From Petrosia ficiformis (Eukaryota; Porifera; Demospongiae; Haplosclerida; Petrosiidae): DNA of 64,000 nucleotides. Positions 1 to 12,700 of this stretch are shown here, piece by piece. The notes under the pieces are model-generated. The model ran no database searches, had not been told where the DNA came from, and was given only the letters and a program-made list of their open reading frames with translations. The stretch's first letter is position 1. Each line of letters begins with the position of its first letter. The stretch lies in assembly GCA_947044365.1 (NCBI GenBank), contig OX345643.1, positions 2,816,501 through 2,880,500 of the forward strand, in the 5' to 3' direction. Position numbers and translations under genes: made by a program.

Positions 1-999
1 AGTAAAGAGGAGAATGAAGTGAGATACAAACTAATAGTTGATCCCTCGGAGGACAACAGCCTCATGCACTTGTTAATTACATTTGGAGTAATGGAGAGAA
101 AAAGGACAAGAATGTATGTATGTTCTGATTTTCCTGGTGATGGACAAATCGAGAAGGTATATGACAATTATATGTGTGTTTTAATGAGCCTCAATGGACA
201 TTGCAATTTCTTTTAGTAAATCTTCCCTACCCCTTCCTTCCCAACATCTCTTTCTGTTTTTTTTCCTCTTACTCTAGATTAATACAATTGCTGCTATTCG
301 TCACTCTGCTACAGAAGGACACACAGTTGTTATGAGCCAGACTAACAACATACATGAGAGTTTTTATGATCTATTTAATCAAAGATTCAGACGAATACAT
401 GTAGATCCAGATCAAGATCCTCATTGCTATGCCAACATTGCTATTGGAGCTCACTCAAAACCATGTCGAATACACAAGGATTTTGTCTGTATTGTTGTTG
501 TACAACAGAGTGAGATTGAAGACACCCCTGCACCATTTCTGAACAGATTTGAAAAATATTATATTAGTCATGAAACTCTGTTACAAACAGCAATGAATCA
601 TCTTCAACCTTGTGTAAGAATAATTGTACAAACAGCCAAAGTGAAGGTGAGTAAATTTGTATATGCGTGTATTCTGTATACGTACATACATTCTCTGAGT
701 TTGTAATAATTGCTTGTCTGAATTGTACTAAATATTCCTATAATGTCAAGTATATGTATCTATGTATGTAACTCTGTTTGCAGGTCAAACAGTTCATTGA
801 TCTAGTTGATGGAGACAAGAGTCTTTATGGTCTCAAAAAAGAAACCCTAAATTCTCTTCTTCTTTCTCTCTTGCCCCCATATGGCCACACTTACAAGGAT
901 ACATCTCCTGGAGATCTGATTGGGGATGACATGAAACTTTGTTTTCTTCAAGAACTATTGAGAACTCTTCGAAATTCAGCTGGATTTGCAGTCCCACTG
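1..999 (+). other. Gene 1: end of the AAA+ ring, equivalent to the RNF213 region after AAA4
   Basis: Three phase-0 exons (1-156, 278-646, 784-999) align in order with gene 2 exons 39175-39579 and 39091-38912. Gene 2 has SLYDLLNQYY where gene 1 has SFYDLFNQRF. Gene 2 has PTPLINRLEKHF where gene 1 has PAPFLNRFEKYY. In AAA proteins an arginine in such a position often contacts ATP bound to the neighbouring unit; that role here is inferred. Gene 1 is clearly more diverged than gene 2 from the vertebrate protein across this stretch. Confidence 0.7.
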
Positions 1000-3900
1000 G
1001 TAAGACACAGAAGAGTATATGATTTGTTTCATTTGTACATGTCAATCACAACATTGATGAGTTATTTCCTGGTCACCAATTCCCATTTTGCCTCTTGTTT
1101 CGCCTTATACATTTTTTCTGAAAACTGAGAAAATTTGCGCATTAAATGAGTTACTAGCAATTTTCAAAAAAAGATATTGATAGGCGTTTTCTAAAGCTTT
1201 TTGGTTATGAAGTTATAGCAGTTTGTATAACTCCCTGTTACAGTTTCCCCGACCTTTAGAAGCAAATGAATACACAGAAACACACTCATCTTGTTGCAAT
1301 GCCTTATCTGGTGAAGCACAGCTTCAAATGAAGTAGTATTGACTGGTACAAAAATACATGTACATGTATAGCTACATTTCAAGTCAATTGCAATAATGCT
1401 TTGCTAATCTTGCCTCACATAGAAAATAAACGCTACATTCTAATTAATAAGGCAAAAAGAGGAATGCTGGTAGTCAATGGGAATTGAACCCAGGGCCACT
1501 GCCTTCAGCCACCAGTGCTTTCACCACTGCACTATAAAATCAGATAACCATCAGCACATCACAATCCTCTATATACTGCATTAGTGGTAGTAAAGGCTTC
1601 AGTTGTGTACCAGGTGTAACAGGTTGTTGGGTTTCAGACAAGAAAAGTCATTAGCAATGATTAATGTAGTCTTGCTATCAGATCATGATTAATGGTCACT
1701 GCACTGCAAAGCAATCATAGAGATTCTATTTTCTATATATCATAATTGTGATTGGATGTTTTCTAATACTTATGATGAGTGTTCTGCACCATGGATGCCA
1801 TTTATTCTGGGTTGTAGACCAATTAAATTTTTTGCCAAAGATTGTATTTCAAAACACAAAAGACTCACAAAAGATTTTGATTGTATGTAAATTTGTCTAA
1901 TACTAGAGCTGTAGTACCATCGATATTTACTATTGATTATCATCTCTCTTTGTTTTTATATGTTATTTTTACTCCCACTTTCCATGATCTTCTTTTCTTC
2001 TCCTCTTCTCCCCATCCCACTTCCTTTTTTCCTCTCTCTTGCCCTTCCCTTCCTTTTTGTCACCTCATCAGTGCCAACTGGATGAGTTAAAACAAGATGC
2101 TGAACAACTCTTTCCTCTTATTCAAAGTGATGCTACATTTGATGGAATATTGCAGTCATTCACTGTTGACTGCACCCACCAAGCAGTTTCTGAAGCCATA
2201 CATGTGCTACACACAGCCCATGGTCCTAGTGAGAGCAGGTTCTCAAGCATGATATCACAGGAGGCTTGTCTAATTATTTCTATTCTACAACACTGGCTGA
2301 TATGTCACTTGTGTAAACGTTTGATGCAATTAATGACTCCCGAGGCAGTCATTCTTCATCGTAAACAACTTCCACGTTTGTTAATTGATCATTATTTATC
2401 TTATCAACAACACTTTAGTCTGAAGAAACTGATAAATGATCACTATGCTGCTTTAGTGTCTTGTCAGGGGTAAGGAGGAGAGATTTATATAGCTCACACG
2501 TAATACACATACACATGCACACACACATACGTATGCATACACACACATACATACATACATAAACCCATTATACTATTAGTTATGTCTCCTTTTTCTCTCA
2601 GTGATACTTTTTCCTGTGCCAAGCTCTTGTGTTTCACACGTTCATCTCCCATCATTCATCAATTTTTTTGGAAAAATTCTAATCTCAAAATTTGCAAACT
2701 TTCATTAGTCCAGTCTCAAACCGTCGTCCATGAAATTCTGGAGGACTTCATTGCTTCTCCTCATCAGAAAATATTCTTATTAATTGCCAATATGCAGGTG
2801 AGTGGGTATTAAATAAATACTTTGTTTTAAGATGGTGCTTGAGTAATTAACATATTCATTTACTGCCATACTTTTGCGATTACTGATTAACCTTTACCAT
2901 GTAGAATGAAAACATAAGTAAAACTTCTTATGTTAAGTATTTTCTAAGGACATTGGTTTGAAAGTTATGACAGATTTAATGTTGAATCTGACAGGTCTTT
3001 AAGTGTCTAAGAACAAGTGAACAGATAGCTCATACTGATTGTTCATAGTGCCAAAATCAGTTTTTATACATACGTATTTAAAGATCACCAAAACTATATT
3101 CTGCAGGAATGTTTATAGTGAAAAAACAGATTTTAAAAGTTGTTGGTATGAATTGTTGATTACCTGAATGCTACATTAATACCTCATTGTAAACGAGTAT
3201 ATTAGTGGGTGTGGTTTATTAATTGCATGCTTGCATACAGTAGTTGCCAAATATTGTAATCAAAATGGAATGGTGTATTGTATACATACAGGAAACCACT
3301 AGTGATGTGATTAATCATTTAAGATTTATGATTGAAGAAATGGAGGCACAGGCTCTATCCACTCATCGCAAACTATTTGTTCTCTTACTCCACTTTCCCC
3401 CGGCCATGTTTTTTGATTCCTGTTATCCATCTCTGTTCCTTCGAGGATGGAATCATTATTATTTGGACTCTATTGGACATAGCCCCACCCTTGATCCGGG
3501 AACAATCAATATAGAGGAGTGGTTTCAGAGATGCTGTTTTCCCAATAAAGGTTTGTATTACAATGTATCCTTCTATGGGTCTACATGTACACCTACTCCA
3601 GTGAACAATTAAAAAAAAAACAGTTTCATCCTGGTTTATATAGCTAGTATACCTTTCTGTGTACTCTGAATACTGTGTTCTGAAGAAGTATAACTCCAGT
3701 CTAAGTATGATGGAACTGAAATAAGTTGTTAGACTCTCTCTGTCTGAAATTCAACAACCTATTATAATATACATTAATTCATGTCGAAAGCAATCATAAG
3801 GATGACACTGCTGGCATAAAAATCATTATTATACAGTACCTCCTCAGTACTACTGAAGTATTTTATTATGTGTCTAAATGTCTATAATTATCTCTGTCTG

Positions 3901-6728
3901 CAAATGGGTTTGTATATAAGCAGTTCATTTTGATGTTCAGGGCTAGCAAGTGTTATGTTGTATGCCATAATATTGATCCAAATAATGTCAAAATACAACA
4001 CATACATGTACATGTAGATAAATAGTTAGACATATGAACATATACATGATAAACAGACAGGCAGGCGATATCTTGTAAATAGGTGGATAATTGAGTAGTT
4101 ATAAAAGAATAGATACATAGAATTAGCAACATGTACCTAGGAACAAATGATAGGTGTGCATGTATAGTAGTGGGAAATAAACAGTAAACAGTAGTATTTT
4201 CCCAAGGATAAATATTTAGGGTGGAGGAGTGCATCAATGGTACATGATGTTTAGTCGACAATGTTCAATCACTATTTTAAAACAGTGTTTTAACCATAAC
4301 CTTTAAAATTAAAGGGTGGGGGAGCAAGACCCTTTGGGAGTAACACTGTTTACTATATATATGCAGTACAAGCAGTTGATATTACTGTTGTAGTACACTC
4401 ACAGTACAGTACAGTATAGTATAGCACAGTACATGCACACTAATAAAACCTCAATTACTGTACTGTTTCTCTAATTACAATTGTATAGATATTATATGCA
4501 TAAACATTCAGCTATTTACATAGCTGTAATCACAGTCATGGCTACTACAGTGTGTATCTTTATCTTTCATTTCTTCAGAGTTTCCTGAAGATGGTCTTTT
4601 GAAGGCATGTAATCATCTCCTAGTTGATGTGATACCAGTATTAGCCTCACATGTGTCCTATGGCACTCGTTCCTGTGGTTCATTTACAAGAAACATGAAG
4701 GCTGTTGAGAGATGTAATAAATTGAAAGAACTCTTGATAGACAAAGGAGTTGGTAAAATACTTTGCAAATTCTTCAGAACTTACTGGCATCCCCACGTAA
4801 TGTTGGAACACTTAAAATGTGCTGCTGAATTTACTCGAACCCAGAATTCCAGTCTGAACATCACAGATTGTGTACAAACAATGTTTCAATCTACCTTCAC
4901 TGACTTCATGGTTGTCATGGTAACTAGGATAAACAATAATCGTAACTTGGATGTACTATTTGCACCAGATTGTAATCCAGTAATAGAGAGCTTGTTTCTG
5001 TCACTGTTGGAGACTCTTCCATATCCGAAATTATCTCAGCTTAAAATCTTATCAACTAGCCTCACACAACCTCAACCACAGGAATATCAACCTGTATTCC
5101 CATTCTTTAGGTAATTATTATTAGAGTGGTCATGTGATTATCATGATGCTATACAGTGTGATATTATAATCTCATTGCTGTCTTGTTATGGCCCGTAGGG
5201 CCATCCCTATGATTGCTTTCCCACGGGTTCGATGTATGTTTATATATATATATATATATATATTCTTGTGTCACCTACGCGAGTATGCGTTGTATACGTA
5301 GTTAAGGAAGTTACATCATTCCCGGGGGCTAGGTCAATTAATGGGCGTGGCGCGTAAAAGAACGCGCGATCAAGCTCTACACACCAGCAGAAAGAAAGCT
5401 GTTGAGCTTACGTAGAAACTGGAACTAATAGGTAGCTATTCTGCCTGAAATATATTCCTAAAGTTCTATAAGGTCCTTTGAAAGGTCAGGAGAGTAGATA
5501 ATCAAAATAATAACTATAATAAGCTGTTGTCTTTCATGCTTGATAAAGTCAGCCATGATTAATGAATTCTGGACACCACAAAGCAGTCATAAGAATACTT
5601 TTATCTTCACTTAAATTTGTAAAGCAATCATAGGGATGTTTTTTTCTCTATATACACTTGTGATCTGTTTGTAATTAACTTGCCACTGTGTAGATTAGAT
5701 AGAGGGTTATGATATAGCTCCATAAGTTAGCAAAGAACTTGAAAATGTTTGTTTCTTTCATGCTGCTTCAGAAACAGCCTGCTACGGAAACTAAGATCAA
5801 AAAGCCTGGAAAAATGTGCAGGCAAAGCCTAAACACTCCAATAAAGCTACTGTACATAGTAAATAAGATTATCTAATTTAAATGTGGGAAGTTTAGAGAA
5901 AATGTTTACTTCTACAGTTATGACAATTTACTAACATTGACCTGATGTTTTTGTCAATAGTTGTACTATGCTTGTAACTTTACACACATGTGTCATGTAA
6001 TCATCCCCTGCTTTTCATATTCTAAAAGACTGTGTACTTGGTACTGCTCAAATGGGTTGCGAGCGAATGTATATTTACGGCCTGCCACTGTTTTGAATCC
6101 TGAGTGCGTGTTTTCCAATCACAAAAAATATATACTCATAGTTAGGGTTCTGCACCACAGGTGCATTAATTGGTCATGTAATTAAAATAGAATGGGTCAT
6201 GTGATTAACATACTTCTTATGATAATAGTCATGCAGATAATCATGGTATCACTCTATCACATACAGTATGTAACTGTTACATGATTCCTCTACAGTGTAT
6301 TGTATAATGGTATTGAACAACTTATTGAAAAGACTCGTAAGGTCAGAGGTCATCAAGAAGAACCTTTTGAGGAAAGACTAGAAGATGAAACTCAACCTCA
6401 TAGTCTAGAAAGTGGGATGAGAGGTTTAGCTGATTGTCTGATAACTACTATTGAACAAGGCTTAAAGGTATATAATTACGTAGGTGTGTATGTATGTATG
6501 TATACACTTTTATGTATGTATGTGTGTATGTTTTTGTGTGTGTGTATGTACATGTATGGTTGTAATTACATATGTACACCATATATAATTATATGTATGT
6601 ACACCATATAAAATTATGTGTATGTACACCATTGTCCACAGCCAATTGCCATGGTAACCTTTAATATGCTGCGGAAGTTATAAACCGATGATAAACAGTA
6701 TTTATGATATCAAAAAGGGTTTCACTTA

Positions 6729-6764
<36 letters not shown>

Positions 6765-9700
6765 GATTGCTGACGTCACCCATTAAGAGTGCAGGTGGTA
6801 TATTTGGTATAACCACCCCTAGAACCACAATGTAGTGGATATCACAACCACAGGTGTATATCCCACCACAAAGAGGTATTAATATTTGCCAAATTATAAA
6901 TGGAAAGAACACAACAAAAAAAAACTTAGAGAATCAAACTTATAAATACAAAGAAAACCTTGAAGTTTTCCAAAACTCAGTTAATTTGGATGGTAATTTA
7001 TATTGATTATACACTGTGGTAATTTGAACTATTATAAGATGTTGAGTTATGTATGTATTCTAGATAGTGTGAATTAATTGTGGATGTGATATAGATGTGT
7101 TAATCATTGGGGATTAGTTATTAGTACTTATGTATAGCAGGCTTTTTGTTGTGTATGTTAGGGGCTCTGGGCCCCATCTCTATACATTGTTAATATCTTC
7201 TTTTGTTATGATTTTTGTATATAAGTGAGGATTCTTATTTGGATGAGAGTCCTCTGTTCTGTTCTTGTATATTTGGCATTAATAAATTTGTAACCAAAAA
7301 CGCTGGTTGTGGTCATTTGTTTGCCGAGACATACGTCTACAGCATCACATACACCCTTGCATATCCTGAAAGTTCATACATTTCAATACATCAAAATGTT
7401 CTGGTACATTTTCTTTCTGTTTCTCTTTCTGGTTCTCTTTAGTACAGTACTTTTGTTAAGTGTTGCTACATGTAGATACATGCTGTACTTGATTAACCTT
7501 TTCAAGTGTAACATCACCAAGTGCCTTGCACGATGACTTTTGTTGCAATGGTGTTGTTCGTTTGTATGGCACTAAGCCATGCTTTGAAAGATGTCCAGCA
7601 TTCTCATAATGCCTGTAGCTCGTAGGCTATGATTACTCTTATTAGTATTGTCAATTCAAGCATCTTGCAACATTTTTTTCAGCAGCTTGTCAAGAGTGTT
7701 GTGACCTAATACATTGGTAGTAAACCATGGCTCATAAGGCAAAAAAAGGTACTTTGGATTTGGCCTTCCAATAAAAGATGTCTTTCTCTACTGCTATAGG
7801 AGGTAATTTTGTCAAATACAGTTTTAGAGGATAAAAATGACACCGTTCTCCTAATTCTGGGCGCTCATACTCCACTACAACTTTATTTTCTAAATTCAGC
7901 TGATGACGTCCACGGGTCGGTTCTTGGAACCATGCTCCCTATATTCTACACAGGATATCATATGATCAGGGTTTTCTGGATCAATTACTTCATCTCTGAA
8001 ATGAAACTGGGATATTTTTAGCTCTCGGTGTTCTTCACCACCTCTCAGTACAAAATTGAGCCCATTATAGAAAAATACATCATTAAGAAGTGTAGACGGT
8101 GACCTAACACCCACTATATCAGAATTCCACAGTGCTAGCTCCTCTGAATAAGAAATAACTTCAAACTGCCACCTAATTGTACCAATTCCTTTACCATGGA
8201 AAACACGAAAACGATGATCCAAAACTTGATGAGGCTCTTTAAAATCAATATTTGCAGGATCACAGATTCTTATATTATCTTCAAGTGACCTCTTTTCATT
8301 CATAAACCAGCTAAAATCTGATTTATACTTCTGGGCGTATAGTCTACTTCACTAACTTCACTAGCAGCCCATGATGTTGCTTTTTGAATATTTTTTAGAA
8401 CGAATACCTTTTTAGCTTCTTCAATACTTTTCTCATCTAAGATTTCAAATCTCCTTCAAGACAAACTGAGCCGTTTCTTTTTAGGTTGAGAGGAGAGACA
8501 TTGGTGAACACATTAAGAAAAGAAAAGACATTGGCTTATCTGAACAATCAGATGGAGCTGCTTCTGGATGGTTAACTGGCCAAGCTAGGTCTAGTGTTCC
8601 ACCAGGAGTTGTACTTGAATTGCTATTTAAAGACAGGTCTAGTGTTCCACCAGGAGTTGTGCTTGAATTAATATCAGAGAGTATGGTAGTACTCTCTATG
8701 TAGCGATGGCACAGAAAAAAAATGGCCACCCATACATTTTAATTGCAAGTGATGAGCTGAAATCTCTGGTAATATATACAGATAAGTTTTAATACGCACA
8801 TACCTATTCATATCTAGTGTTTTTATGACTACCAACACCTTCTAGATGGCCAAAGATTGTCATTAAGGTAGAGAACCGGCAAGTGGCAAAACTGGCAAAA
8901 TCTGCTTCATATTATTATTATCATCAGTTATGATTATTTTTCAGACAAATCATTTTTTTGTTTGTTGAGCTATCACATTGATTCTAGCACAATTCTAGTC
9001 GCATTCATAGTAAAATTCTGGTCTTAAAGTAGCAAGATGATATCTTCAGATACTATGAAAGAAGGCAGTCTCAACTACTACAAAGATTTGATTTAAAATC
9101 AGACGCCATTTTCATTAATCAACCCACGTGGTATTTAATTGCGCATGCGCATTTCTCGACTCGAAGTGCTGGAATCATAATAGAATTTGTGAGGAAATAC
9201 ATTCTTATAATAGTGAATATAAAACTTATTAATTTTAAAGCCATTGTATAATAATGATAAGCATTGGAATAGTGAATTGTTGACACAGAGACTGACACTA
9301 CTTCTCATAGGACTGCTGACAGTTCTGTAAGTGAAATAGAGAATAGACATCGTCTGTAAGTGAAAGAGAATGATAATCAATTCATAAATAATTGATATAT
9401 ACAAAAGACTGACCTTCATTGATGGAAAAACTTAAATGCATTTATGATTGAATGATTTCATATGATATATAACTCACACCAGTATTTCTGCAATCTACAA
9501 GAATATTCAGACCATTCAGAAAAAAAAACGATAGAAACAAGAATAATAAAAGAACATTTCCAATAAAATGAAAGAAGGTGTAGGGATGTCAAAACCCAAT
9601 AAGCATGCAAACAAGGTTAGGTGGGACCCAAAATTTAACAAACCACTTCCATATAACCCTACATAAGTACAGCTCTTTGTATTTTGCTTTATAAGTACTT

Positions 9701-12700
9701 ATATGGAGGCGCTAAACCTCTCAGTTATTACAGTAAGAAACAGCATTTCAGTGATCTTTACTTTGTCACAAATTGATCTTGCAGTTACCTACTGTAGCGA
9801 AACAAGAACCATTCAGCTGCTTCTCAAGCTAACTACGTAAGTAATATTTTATTAATTGATTTGCGAGCATGCTTGTGGTCATAGCACATGCACTATTATG
9901 TTAATCAACTTTACTTTAGCATATCTAAATCTGGATAATTGAGGTGCCAAATAATTGAGGTCCAGATTATCAAGGGTCTACTACATATGTATGTATGCAT
10001 GTATTATTGATGTATAATACTTCATGCATCTACACAATCACGTATAGATAGATATGTATAATTAATTTTTTTGTTTCAAGTTTTAAAGCAGGCTTGTCCA
10101 GTTTATAATTGCTCACAGGTTTTTTTTTAAATGGGTAGAACTAGGTTTGAAAACTAGCAATGACATAGATCTGTTTACAATTGGGTTGAACCTTTCAAAG
10201 GCAGCTTGTGTTGCTTTAAAGTTAGTTATCATTTCTCCAGGAAAAAGGAACATCACATGATCCAGTGTACATAGCTCTTAGATATTTAATAGATGATTCT
10301 ACTGACTTATGGAACAGATATTTCTCAGATTTCATGTATCACTCACTACATATATCGTCTAATGTATCTTCTGTGATACTGCAATCATATTTTTCTGAAA
10401 TCCTTAAGTTACCACTGGTACAAAAGATTATTGATCTTCATATTTCTATTCACTATAACAAGATCATTATGGGTAGATTGTCCTCTTTACTTCGTTCACT
10501 CGAAAAAATTTGGCAGATTGCTGCAGGAGCTCCCCATTCCTTGTTTGATGATGAGTTCTCCTCTCCTGTTTTTGATTTTATTAAAGATATTAAAAAAACC
10601 AGGCATACAATTGGAGATACACAAATCATGAGTGTAGTGATATCAGCTTTATTTTCAGCTCTTGTTGGTGCTGTGTTCCACCAATGTGAGAAGGATAAAG
10701 AGAAAGGTAGTAATATTGACTTTAGTTTATGCATTTCATTCCTCACAGGCATTGTGCAATTCCGATTAAGTAATTAGTTCTGCCTGTCTGTCTGCCATGC
10801 AGCAAATACAATTGACTTTAGAAAGGCATTAAGTTTAAATATTAGAATGCTTGAAATCAGTTGTATACAGTCTCATAGTGAACATGGGCTCATACTTTGT
10901 TAACATGACACATGTTATTGCACAGGCTATATATGTGTAGATAGAATTCTTCTAGTTCCATATACACACATTAATCTTGTACATTCCACACACCATGCAT
11001 TTATTGTTCATTTTATTCTTTCATACCAACAAGAATGCATCATACATAATTATATTTTATAGGTTTCATTTGTGTATTAGTTTATTAAATGTGATTCCAT
11101 TCATTCTATTAACTCCACTAATGTCGTATTCATTGCATACATTCATTGATAACATCATATTATCATACATTCTGCACATATCATTCATACCATATAGGTA
11201 TCAATATTGAAATACTAACGATCTGGTATCAGACTTACCTACAAGTCATGTCAATGCCAGCTCTTAAATCTCGTCTCTACAAGATACCCATCCCTCTAAA
11301 TGAGGAGGCCAAGTTCAACATAATGCACTGTACATTTGTAATGATACACATTCACCAGACTCCTGATAATGATGTTTTGATGAAAGGAAGTCAAGTCTTC
11401 ACCACACTATTGCAGACATATTTTGAAACAAATTTGAATGTATGTGTTTGTGTATTGTGTATTCTGACCTTTTATTTTTTATTCCATAGCTCAAGGAGAA
11501 TATGAATATTCCACATCTTTCTGAGTGTGTTAAAGTGACAAGAGAGATGATGGTAGAAACAGGACAAACATCAATCAGCTTAGAGTTGTCAAGAAGATTA
11601 CAAGAGGAACTGTTTGACCATTTCTTTTCTAAGTATAGGTACATCTATACTAGGGCTGCAACGAATAGTAGTTGTTGGTATCCAGATATTTGCTTGGTTA
11701 CAAAAAAATGTTGTCATAACTTGTTTCTAGTGATATATCAAATGTTAGCTCACCGTTTTGTTGTAACCAACTGCTGTAGGTGTTTATAACAACAGCCAAG
11801 ATTGTTTAAACATCCATTCAGTACTCTACAAGTGTAGAAAGCCAGTAACACGGAGCAAGTAACTTCTCTGCAGCCATTTTATTGCAAATATAATTTCATG
11901 TGTTTAATTTCTGCTCATGCAGAAACATTAAACGAATATGTTAAAAACACATTTGAATGCCAAAACAATGACCAAATATCCAAATGGAGCAAATATTGGT
12001 TGCAGCCCTAATCTATAAATATGTAGTTATGTACATGTGACATATATTGTTACTCAGGCAGCCAACGTAAGATTATGTGTCTGTCTGTCTGTCTGTATTT
12101 GTATCTGCCTTACATAATTATAAATCACATGATAATATTCCTCATCACAACACAGAATGACATATTCAAACGAGGATCAAGACTGGTTTCTGAAACTTGC
12201 TAACAAGCAATACATATGGAAAGCCTCAACTCAAATGTCTTTTCAAAAGGAAGAACTTGAAGTCATATCATCTAGTTGTGTTTCCATGACAACATATAAA
12301 ATGTTCCTGTCTCGTATACTAGGGTATTGTGACCAGAATGATGACTCAGCAGACCAACCACCAGATCAGGTATCAGATCGGGAATCAGACCTGGAATCAG
12401 ATCAGGAATCAGATCTTATGTATAACAATTTCGAGGTGAGTCCACCATACCCTTTAAAATGTTGTGTAATTTATATTCATTGGTCAATTAATGGGTATGA
12501 CGCATAAAAGAATGTGCACTTGCGCTATAAACCAGAAGTAAAATTCTGGACAAATGCAGTATGTAGAACTGTAACTAATACCAATAACTGTTGCATGTAG
12601 CAGGGAAACAATGTCATTGAAAATTATTCAACAAGTAAGAAAAATAATAAACTGTGAAGTTTCAGACATGAGGTAGTCATCAGCAATGATTTAGGTTATG

